From Desulfobacteraceae bacterium (GTDB taxonomy: Bacteria > Desulfobacterota > Desulfobacteria > Desulfobacterales > SG8-13): a stretch of 5,330 nucleotides of DNA. Positions 1-5,330 of the stretch are shown in pieces. A program made the position numbers and the translations under genes. Position 1 is the first letter of the stretch, and every line of letters starts with the position of its first letter. Where the stretch lies: NCBI GenBank assembly GCA_029287875.1, contig JARFQH010000276.1, positions 1-5,330 of the forward strand. Direction: 5' to 3'. The notes under the pieces are model-generated. The model did no database searches, was not told the DNA's origin, and worked only from the letters and a program-made list of their open reading frames with translations.

Positions 1-836
1 ACGGAAATGTCCTCGTCGCCGTGGCCGCGGGCGATTAGACCGGTCTCCACTTGTTCGACGTAGGCCGTCACAGGCAGGGTCACGCCCAATTCGCGGGCCA
101 CTTCCAGGGCAATGTCGAGGTCCTTGCGGTGGAGCCGGACCTTGAAACCCAGCGGATAGGAATTATTGATCATGTTGCTGGAGCGGTTGATCATCGCCCA
201 GGAACCGGCTGCGCCGCCGCCTACGGCTTGAACGACTTTCTGCATGTCGAGTCCGGCCTTTAGACCGATGGCGATTCCCTCGGCGACACCCCAGTAAGTT
301 CCGGCCACGACAATTTGGTTGATGGCCTTGGTGAGCTGACCGGCTCCGATCGGTCCCACATGGGTGATGGTTTTGCCCATGGCCTCCAATACCGGCCGTA
401 CCTTACTCAGGTCTGCTTCTTCGCCGCCCACCATAATCGACAGGGTGCCCTTTTGGGCGCCCTCGGAGCCGCCGGACACCGGGCCGTCCAGCATGCGGAC
501 GTTTTTTTCGCCCAGCTTTTCGGCAATGCGGCGGGTGGCGCTGGGACTGACGGTGGACATATCCACGACGATGGTTTCCGGCGCGGCGCCCCGGATGACA
601 CCGTTTTCACCCAGAATGATCTCCTCTAAGTCGGGTGTGTCACTGACGCAGGTGATGACCACTTCGGCACCTTCGGCGGCTTCGGCCGGAGAGGCAGCCC
701 GCCGGGCACCCGCTGCGGCAACTGCCTCTTCCTTTTGCCGGGTGCGATTGTGCACGGTCACTTTGTGTCCGGCCTTCAGCAGGTTGAGCGCCATCGGAGC
801 ACCCATGGTTCCCATACCGATAAAAGCAATGTTCAT
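1..836 (-). CDS. NAD(P)-dependent beta-hydroxyacid dehydrogenase (tartronate semialdehyde reductase / 3-hydroxyisobutyrate dehydrogenase family), 3' end cut by the window
   Basis: Seen: 278 codons are readable and the frame is still open at base 1. The family usually has about 290-300 residues, so only some 10-20 C-terminal residues are missing. The N-terminal Rossmann dinucleotide site is GMGTMG (residues 7-12). The substrate-binding motif is DGPVSGG (117-123). The catalytic lysine is K170 in GAGQLTKAINQ (164-174). A conserved KDL follows at 238-240, and the readable end GHGDEDIS fits the family's C-terminal D-x-S motif. The ATG start has GGAGGT 4 nt upstream and lies 21 nt after the stress-protein stop. 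Known: the family interconverts 3-hydroxy acids and semialdehydes with NAD(P)H in the cytoplasm. Inference: the NQ after the lysine (NN in typical 3-hydroxyisobutyrate dehydrogenases) and the GFKVRLHRKDL segment resemble tartronate semialdehyde reductases (GarR/GlxR), which make glycerate. The family call is firm; the substrate is not. Confidence 0.93.
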   Translation of the reverse strand, partial: MNIAFIGMGTMGAPMALNLLKAGHKVTVHNRTRQKEEAVAAAGARRAASPAEAAEGAEVVITCVSDTPDLEEIILGENGVIRGAAPETIVVDMSTVSPSATRRIAEKLGEKNVRMLDGPVSGGSEGAQKGTLSIMVGGEEADLSKVRPVLEAMGKTITHVGPIGAGQLTKAINQIVVAGTYWGVAEGIAIGLKAGLDMQKVVQAVGGGAAGSWAMINRSSNMINNSYPLGFKVRLHRKDLDIALEVARELGVTLPVTAYVEQVETGLIARGHGDEDIS

Positions 837-857
837 GCTGACCTCCCTTTCATAGTA

Positions 858-1352
858 TCAACCGTCAACCGGCAGCCGTACTACCAGTACCGGTGTTTGG
901 GATCGGTGGATGACCCGTCGGGCGGTGCTGCCCATCAAGGCCTCGGCGAACATGCCCTGGCCATGGGTTCCCATGACGATCAAATCACAGCCGGTCTGTT
1001 CGGCCTGTTTCAAAATTTGATTCACCGGTTCCCCGGCTTTGACGACAATGTCACCGGCGGCAAAGTCATGCTCGACCATGTCCGGCCAAGCCTCCCGGTA
1101 GACCGTTTCGAGTCTTTTTCTTATGGTCTCGATTACGTCCTTTTCCTGACGTTTCCTGATCTCTATCCACTTGTCTTCGCCGAACATGGAGGCCAGCTGC
1201 AAAGTTGCGCTGGGGGAGAAGTCCTCGATAACATGCAGGACGATAATTTTTGCACCATAGCGGTTGGCCAGGCTGGCGGCATAACCGAATGCGCGGCGGG
1301 CGTTTTCGGAAAGGTCCGTGGCATATAAAATCTTTTTAATATCCGGTAACAT
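858..1352 (-). CDS. Universal stress protein (UspA family, ATP-binding type)
   Basis: A 164-residue single-domain Usp, a normal length for the family. Seen: strand 1 with the conserved aspartate (KKILYATDLS, D13), strand 2 AKIIVLHV (34-41), and the C-terminal nucleotide loop GTHG (128-131), nine residues, then GS (141-142). This matches the G-2X-G-9X-G-(S/T) signature of ATP-binding Usps, followed by a last strand TPVLVVRL. The start was placed at the ATG ending at 1352. An in-frame ATG at 1370 would put a perfect AGGAGG (1365-1360) inside the coding region, while that AGGAGG sits 7 nt before the 1352 ATG. Known: Usps bind ATP or act as small cytoplasmic dimers tied to starvation, redox or energy stress; they have no single reaction. 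Inference: lying 17 nt after an acyl-CoA ligase and 21 nt before a dehydrogenase, it is probably co-expressed with them and may sense energy state for the pathway. Confidence 0.95.
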   Translation of the reverse strand: MLPDIKKILYATDLSENARRAFGYAASLANRYGAKIIVLHVIEDFSPSATLQLASMFGEDKWIEIRKRQEKDVIETIRKRLETVYREAWPDMVEHDFAAGDIVVKAGEPVNQILKQAEQTGCDLIVMGTHGQGMFAEALMGSTARRVIHRSQTPVLVVRLPVDG

Positions 1353-1359
1353 TTTCACT

Positions 1360-1365
1360 CCTCCT
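1360..1365 (-). promoter_or_regulatory. Shine-Dalgarno site of the universal stress protein gene
   Basis: The minus strand reads AGGAGG here, 7 nt before the ATG at 1352. It decides the start: an upstream in-frame ATG at 1370 overlaps the ligase stop codon (TAATG) and would translate this ribosome site as codons, while having no good site of its own. Confidence 0.85.
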
Positions 1366-1369
1366 CTCA

Positions 1370-3001
1370 TTATGGTTGGTTCGTAATCTCGCGCCGGCGC
1401 AGCTCTTTTCTGATGATTTTGCCCGTGGCCGTCATGGGTAGTTCATCGACGAAAGCGATCTCGCGGGGGTATTCGTGGGCGGCCAGACGGCTTCGGACGT
1501 GGTATTGTAGATCGGACTTGAGGTTCGCGTTTCCCGTAACACCCGGCTTGAGGACGACAAAGGCTTTAACGATTTCGGTGCGCAACTCATCCGGAACTCC
1601 GATTACCGCTGCCATTGCCACTGCCGGATGCTTGATCAGGCAATCCTCGATTTCGCCTGGGCCAATGCGGTAGCCTGCACTCGTGATCAAATCGTCCTGC
1701 CGGCCGACAAACCATAGGTATCCGTCTAAGTCCCTGCGCCCTATGTCGCCGGTCAGACACCAGTCTCCGACAAATTTTTTACGCGTGCTTTCATGGTCCT
1801 GCCAGTATTTTAGAAACATGACCGGATCGGGGCGTCGAATGGCAATGTTGCCGACGGTTTCGGGCGGCAACAGGCTTCCCTTGTCATCGACGATTTCCAC
1901 CTCATGGCCGGGAACGGCGCGACCCATCGATCCCGGCCGAACCGCCATGATTTGGGCACAGTTGCCTACCACCAGGTTGGCTTCCGTTTGCCCGTAGAAC
2001 TCATTCACGGTCACACCCAGGGTCTCCCGTCCCCACTCGACCAGTTCCGCCCCCAGGGTTTCACCGCCACTGCCGACGCTGCGGAGCCGAAACGCGTGGC
2101 GCTTGCCGGGATCTTTGACCTGACGCATCATTTTGAGGGCCGTCGGCGGTAAGAAAGCATTGCGGACGTTGTGTTTGGCCATCAGGTAAAAAGCGAATTC
2201 CGGATCGAATTTGCGGGCGCGATAGGACAGAACCGGAATGCCGTGGTGCCAGCTGGGAAAAAGCACGTCGATCAAGCCGCCGATCCAGGCCCAATCGGCC
2301 GGGGTCCAGAACAGGTCGCCCGGCTGCGGGAAGAAATTTTGTGGAAATTCCACCCCGGGCAGGTGGCCGAGCAGGGTTCGATGAGCGTGCAGGGCGCCTT
2401 TTGGCGGACCGGTGGTTCCGGAGGTGTAGATAATCAGAGCCGGGTCGTCCGCTTGCGTGGCGACAGGCGTGAAATCGTCGGAGCCTTTATCTACAAAGTC
2501 CCAAAAATCGACGATCCCTTCCCTTTTGCCGCCATGGACCGCGATGATGCTCTTCAGATGGGGCAGTTCCGCGCGGATGCCCAAAACTTTGTCCAGGTTT
2601 GCGCTGTCGGTGATGACCACTTTGGCTTCACTGTCGGCAAGGCGATACGTCAGGGCATCCGACCCGAAAAGGGTGAAAAGGGGTATCGCAATTCCGCCGA
2701 TTTTGTAGGTGGCGATATGGCTGATTGCCGTTTCCGGACACTGAGGCAGGAGGATTCCCACCCTGTCCCCGGGCTGCAGGCCGAGGGCATGGAAGGCATT
2801 GGCCAGCCGATTCGAAAAGCGTTTGAGATCCTGAAAAGTGAAGGTTTCAACTTCGCCGGTATCTTTTTCATATATCAACGCCGTCTGCCGGCTCTGATGC
2901 GCGTTCTTGTCGCAGATATCGACCCCGATGTTGTACAAATCGGGAATGTGCCAGCGAAAACTCCGATAGATTTCCTCGTATGAGTTGCCTGGATTCAACA
3001 T
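1370..3001 (-). CDS. AMP-forming acyl-CoA synthetase (medium-chain / ACSM-like, ANL superfamily)
   Basis: A complete ligase of 543 residues that activates a carboxylic acid through an acyl-adenylate to the CoA thioester. Seen, in order: N-terminal family segment YRSFRWHIPDLYNIGVDICD (12-31); P-loop YTSGTTGPPKG (192-202); WHHG (251-254); A5 motif EFYGQTE (334-340); A7 TGD (417-419); hinge region GRQDDLITSAGYRIGPGEIE (433-452); and A10 PMTATGK (522-528) with catalytic K528. All catalytic motifs are intact. The ATG start has GAGG 4 nt upstream. The stop overlaps an unused upstream ATG of the stress-protein gene. Known: the PxxxxGK lysine is the site at which protein acetyltransferases switch off many acyl-CoA synthetases. 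Inference: the overall look is of the medium-chain acyl-CoA synthetase group rather than acetyl-CoA synthetase, which is about 650 residues. The real substrate (fatty, branched or aromatic acid) cannot be read from sequence. Confidence 0.95.
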   Translation of the reverse strand: MLNPGNSYEEIYRSFRWHIPDLYNIGVDICDKNAHQSRQTALIYEKDTGEVETFTFQDLKRFSNRLANAFHALGLQPGDRVGILLPQCPETAISHIATYKIGGIAIPLFTLFGSDALTYRLADSEAKVVITDSANLDKVLGIRAELPHLKSIIAVHGGKREGIVDFWDFVDKGSDDFTPVATQADDPALIIYTSGTTGPPKGALHAHRTLLGHLPGVEFPQNFFPQPGDLFWTPADWAWIGGLIDVLFPSWHHGIPVLSYRARKFDPEFAFYLMAKHNVRNAFLPPTALKMMRQVKDPGKRHAFRLRSVGSGGETLGAELVEWGRETLGVTVNEFYGQTEANLVVGNCAQIMAVRPGSMGRAVPGHEVEIVDDKGSLLPPETVGNIAIRRPDPVMFLKYWQDHESTRKKFVGDWCLTGDIGRRDLDGYLWFVGRQDDLITSAGYRIGPGEIEDCLIKHPAVAMAAVIGVPDELRTEIVKAFVVLKPGVTGNANLKSDLQYHVRSRLAAHEYPREIAFVDELPMTATGKIIRKELRRREITNQP

Positions 3002-3108
3002 AACGCCTCAAAAAGTCATTTGCCTGCGGTCATGGTCAAATCGTTTGGAAACGGAAGATTTCGCATAGCTATTGATGAATGCTGTTCACCTACAATTCGC
3101 TGCTTAAA

Positions 3109-4488
3109 CTAGAAAAATATCTTATCCGGATTCATGAGGCCCTTGGGATCGATCAGATCTTTGATCTGCCGCATCAGGACATAGCTTTCACCGTGCTCCA
3201 ACTGCATGAACTTGCGCTTGCCGATGCCGATGCCGTGCTCACCGGTGCAGGTTCCCCCGATTTCCACTGCTCGCGTGACAATCCGCCGATTGATGTCTTC
3301 GAGCATTTCCCATTCGTTCCGATCCGCTGGATCACCGACCAGCACCACGTGCAGGTTGCCGTCGCCGGCGTGACCGAACACATATCCCACGGCCTTTTCC
3401 TGATCGACGATGTTTTGGGAAAAGACGACCATCTCCGGGTAGCTGGAAATCGGAACCGCCGCATCGACGATCAGCGTATCCTTGCCCGGGTGGGCGCGGT
3501 GGATGGTTTCCCAGGCCTCATGCCGCGCGCGCCAGAGTTCGGTGCGCTGACCTTCATCGACCCCGGACCTGAAACCGGTGGCGCCGCAGTCGCGGCAGAG
3601 ATCCTCGGCCAGTCCCGCAATGTCATCCAGCATGGCGCGGCTGATGCCGTGGAACTCGCAGAAAAGCGTGGGGGTTTCGTCCAGCCCGAGTTTCTTTTCA
3701 CGGTTCATGAGCTGTATCAGCTGCGGCGGCAGCAACTCCAGGGCCGCCGGACCGAGTCCGGAGCCCATCAGCACGGCCACCGCATTGGAGGCATCATCCA
3801 GGCGATCGAAGGTGACGGTGGCCGCCAGATGGTGAGACGGGATGCCGGTCAGCCTCAGGGTGGCTTCTGTAACGATGCCCAGGGTTCCCTCCGACCCGAC
3901 GAACAGGCGTGTCAGATCGTATCCGGAAGAGGATTTCGGCGCCTTGCAGCCGGTGTGGATGACAGATCCGCCGGGAAGAACCAGGGTCAGCCGCATCACG
4001 TAATCTTTGGTGGCGCCGTATTTAACGGTTTGGACGCCCGAGGCGTTATTGGCAATCATACCGCCGATAGTGGCGTCGGCGCCGGGATCCGGCGGAAAGA
4101 ACAGGCCGTGGCGACCGGCCTGCCGGTTGAGTTCCTTGCGCAGGACCCCCGGTTGGACATCGGCCTGCAGGTCCTGGGGACGAATATCGAGAATGCGGTC
4201 CATCCGGGTCAGGTCCACCACCAGGCCGCCACGAGTCGGGACCGGGTTGCCTTCCGTGCTGGTGCCGGCACCCCAGGGAGTGACCGGTACATCGTTGGCA
4301 TAGGACCATGAGAGAATTTGAGCGATCTCTTCGGTCGTAACGGGCCAGATGATACCGGCCGGCAGCAACCCCCGGTGGGGGGAGATATCGCGCCGGTGCA
4401 GTTCGCGGTTGGACGGGCCGGTGGAAAACCGGTCGGGTGAAACGATGGACGACAGGGTGTTGGTTTGATTAGTGTTGAGGTCTTGCAC
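3109..4488 (-). CDS. FAD-linked 2-hydroxyacid dehydrogenase, GlcD / D-lactate dehydrogenase type (VAO flavoprotein family)
   Basis: A complete 459-residue flavoprotein that oxidises a 2-hydroxy acid (lactate, glycolate or similar) to the 2-oxo acid. Seen: an FAD-binding type 4 domain (about 45-215) with PWGAGTSTEG (71-80), DPGADATIGGMIANNASG (134-151), YGAT (157-160) and the flavin-contact stretch SSSGYDLTRLFVGSEGTLG (186-204). The C-terminal FAD-oxidase domain carries GHAGDGNLH (372-380, H373 and H380) and GEHGIG (416-421, E417 and H418), the metal and substrate site of this family, and ends in the typical DPKGLMNPDKIF. The start is a GTG with GGAG 5 nt upstream. There is no signal peptide or membrane segment, so it is cytoplasmic or peripheral. 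Known: such subunits hand electrons to a CCG-type Fe-S subunit (GlcF, LutA or lactate dehydrogenase Fe-S protein), and one lies directly upstream. Glycolate and D-lactate cannot be told apart here. Confidence 0.95.
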   Translation of the reverse strand: MQDLNTNQTNTLSSIVSPDRFSTGPSNRELHRRDISPHRGLLPAGIIWPVTTEEIAQILSWSYANDVPVTPWGAGTSTEGNPVPTRGGLVVDLTRMDRILDIRPQDLQADVQPGVLRKELNRQAGRHGLFFPPDPGADATIGGMIANNASGVQTVKYGATKDYVMRLTLVLPGGSVIHTGCKAPKSSSGYDLTRLFVGSEGTLGIVTEATLRLTGIPSHHLAATVTFDRLDDASNAVAVLMGSGLGPAALELLPPQLIQLMNREKKLGLDETPTLFCEFHGISRAMLDDIAGLAEDLCRDCGATGFRSGVDEGQRTELWRARHEAWETIHRAHPGKDTLIVDAAVPISSYPEMVVFSQNIVDQEKAVGYVFGHAGDGNLHVVLVGDPADRNEWEMLEDINRRIVTRAVEIGGTCTGEHGIGIGKRKFMQLEHGESYVLMRQIKDLIDPKGLMNPDKIFF

Positions 4489-4519
4489 GGCGGCTCCGCG
4501 TGTCCATCCATAAATGGCC

Positions 4520-4619
4520 TTTTTTACGCTGGACTGCGTTCTCCGCTGGTTTCCGGCTGCGGCGTACTCCAGTACGCCTCACCGCAAACCCTTGTGCGGC
4601 CTTGTCCAACGAAAAAAAA
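4520..4619. repeat. Long imperfect palindrome with T-run and A-run flanks, a probable dispersed intergenic repeat or hairpin element
   Basis: Seen: T6 (4520-4525), then CGCTGGAC (4527-4534) facing GTCCAACG (4604-4611), which differs from a perfect arm by one base, then A8 (4612-4619). Inside, a perfect core GGCGTACTCCAGTACGCC (4561-4578) has 8-bp arms, extended outward by GGTTT/AAACC and CGG/CCG blocks with small mismatches. The intervening 13 nt on each side do not pair. The T-run precedes and the A-run follows on either strand, so it is not an ordinary intrinsic terminator. It lies in the 261-bp gap between the Fe-S and FAD genes and ends 38 nt before the FAD-gene start. Inference: a REP- or MITE-like repeat, or an RNA hairpin in the leader. 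Only one copy is in the window, so its dispersed nature is untested. Confidence 0.7.
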
Positions 4620-4749
4620 TCACATTTACGAATTGGACTCTCAATAGTGTCTTCATCTATTCGTGGATGGTCAATAACTGAGCTTTTGAAATCTTAGTCA
4701 CTGCTCTGATGCCTGAGGGCAGTGGCACCACATTGTTTCCGGTCGATTT

Positions 4750-5330
4750 TTACCGTTTATTCTCTGCCAGCGCTTCGGATAGATGTTTGACTGTCATTCG
4801 GCTGCCCCGTTTTTTGGCACCGCCGCGCAGCTGCATGATGCAGCCGGGGCACTCGGTGACCAGGACGTCGGCCCCGGTTTTTTCGAAATCCTCCAGTTTG
4901 CGCGCCAGGATCTCGGCCGATATGTGCGGGAATTTGCCCGAGTAGGTGCCGCCGAATCCGCAGCAGGTTTCTTCTTCTTCGGCCGGAAGAAATGTCATGA
5001 CGCCATTTTTAATCAGGGCATGGGGTGCTTCCCTGACGCCGAGTCCCCGGCAAAGGTGGCAGGGCGCATGGTAGGTCGTGCCGGTTCCGCGCGGCTCGAA
5101 AGAGTCCGGGGTCATTTTGAGCACATCGTTTGCGTAGGCGCTGAAGGGATAGACCTTGTCCGCGAATTGCCGCGCTCTTTCAGCCATGTCGGGATCGTCT
5201 GCGAAGAGTTTCATATATCCGGCTTTGAGGTGCGAGGCGCACGAGGCGCACAGGGTGACGAGGGCGTCGTAGTTGCCGTTCATAAATGCCTGAATATTCT
5301 GCCGGGCCACATCACGCGCCGCCTGTTTTT
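4750..5330 (-). CDS. (Fe-S)-binding oxidoreductase subunit with CCG cysteine-rich domains (LutA / GlcF / HdrB-like), 5' end outside the window
   Basis: The C-terminal part of a two-domain CCG protein. The frame is open to base 5330. A GTG at 5310 could be read as a start, but the codons upstream of it (KQAARD) continue a family-typical helix, so the true start lies outside. Seen: CASC (codons 5250-5239) closes the first cysteine-rich domain. The second is complete: HAPC (C at 5061-5059), 31 residues, CCG (4965-4957), 35 residues, CPGC (4851-4840), matching the CX31-39-CCG-X35-36-CXXC signature exactly. The gene stops with TAA at 4752-4750. Known: this domain holds an Fe-S cluster in HdrB and related electron-transfer subunits. 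CCGFGGTYS resembles LutA-type lactate proteins more than GlcF. Inference: electron-accepting partner of the FAD dehydrogenase 261 bp downstream. Whether an N-terminal ferredoxin domain exists cannot be seen. Confidence 0.92.
   Translation of the reverse strand, partial: KQAARDVARQNIQAFMNGNYDALVTLCASCASHLKAGYMKLFADDPDMAERARQFADKVYPFSAYANDVLKMTPDSFEPRGTGTTYHAPCHLCRGLGVREAPHALIKNGVMTFLPAEEEETCCGFGGTYSGKFPHISAEILARKLEDFEKTGADVLVTECPGCIMQLRGGAKKRGSRMTVKHLSEALAENKR

Noticed and set aside
735..1328. A 197-codon plus-strand frame opposite the stress-protein gene
   Set aside because: It overlaps a well-supported Usp gene antisense and has no family features.
2171..2983. A 270-codon plus-strand frame opposite the acyl-CoA synthetase gene
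   Set aside because: Antisense to a complete ligase with all catalytic motifs; no domain in the translation.
3002..3108. The 107-bp gap between the FAD gene and the ligase gene, searched for a promoter or terminator
   Set aside because: Apart from the ligase ribosome site (GAGG at 3009-3006) it holds only a 5-bp-arm inverted repeat (CGTTTGGAAACG, 3041-3052), too small to call.
3079..4311. A 410-codon open frame on the plus strand opposite the FAD dehydrogenase gene
   Set aside because: It lies almost wholly antisense to a gene with intact family motifs, its translation shows no recognisable domain, and long antisense frames are common in GC-rich genes. Treated as a shadow.
4612..4685. TTGACC and nearby A/T-rich stretches on the minus strand, considered as a sigma-70 promoter for the FAD gene
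   Set aside because: No -10 hexamer of reasonable quality at 16-18 nt spacing. A promoter may exist in the gap but cannot be placed from sequence.
4699..4724. A CACTGC/GCAGTG hairpin 25 nt after the Fe-S gene stop, considered as a terminator
   Set aside because: Only six perfect base pairs, a loop of about 14 nt, and no T-run after it on the minus strand.
4723..4738. TGGCAC-CACA-TTGTTT on the plus strand, considered as a sigma-54 promoter
   Set aside because: The spacing is one base short, the GC of the -12 element is missing, and it would fire antisense into the Fe-S gene.
5308..5310. GTG as the start of the Fe-S protein gene
   Set aside because: The frame stays open to the window edge with family-like residues, and the first cysteine-rich domain would otherwise be truncated before its CCG motif.

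Overview
The window holds part of one gene cluster read entirely from the minus strand, so transcription runs from high to low coordinates. Two of the five genes are cut by the window edges. The order in the direction of transcription is: the C-terminal part of a cysteine-rich (CCG-domain) Fe-S oxidoreductase subunit (5330-4750), an FAD-linked 2-hydroxyacid dehydrogenase of the GlcD / D-lactate dehydrogenase type (4488-3109), an AMP-forming acyl-CoA synthetase (3001-1370), a universal stress protein (1352-858), and an NAD(P)-dependent beta-hydroxyacid dehydrogenase (836 to beyond base 1). No RNA gene, CRISPR array, insertion sequence or phage gene was seen.

The gene set, a split FAD + CCG-type Fe-S 2-hydroxyacid dehydrogenase beside an acyl-CoA ligase and a small stress protein, together with the moderately GC-rich composition, suits an anaerobic Desulfobacterota-like (sulfate-reducer-type) bacterium. 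That assignment is inference from gene content and protein character; no marker gene is present.

The last three genes are tightly packed (17 and 21 nt apart, each with a good Shine-Dalgarno site) and are probably one transcript. The dehydrogenase gene lies 107 nt before the ligase and may belong to the same transcript. The Fe-S gene and the FAD gene are separated by 261 bp. That gap is the longest non-coding stretch and carries a striking imperfect palindrome of about 85 bp flanked by a T-run and an A-run (4520-4619), 38 nt before the FAD-gene start codon.

Functionally, the FAD subunit would oxidise a 2-hydroxy acid such as lactate or glycolate, and the CCG protein would pass the electrons on. 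The ligase would activate a carboxylic acid to its CoA thioester. The beta-hydroxyacid dehydrogenase would interconvert a 3-hydroxy acid and a semialdehyde; its active-site region looks more like tartronate semialdehyde reductase than 3-hydroxyisobutyrate dehydrogenase. Together they look like a small-organic-acid utilisation locus, but no single substrate can be fixed from the window. I found no clear evidence of a wholly new system. The palindromic repeat and the unusual gene arrangement are the points most worth a second look.
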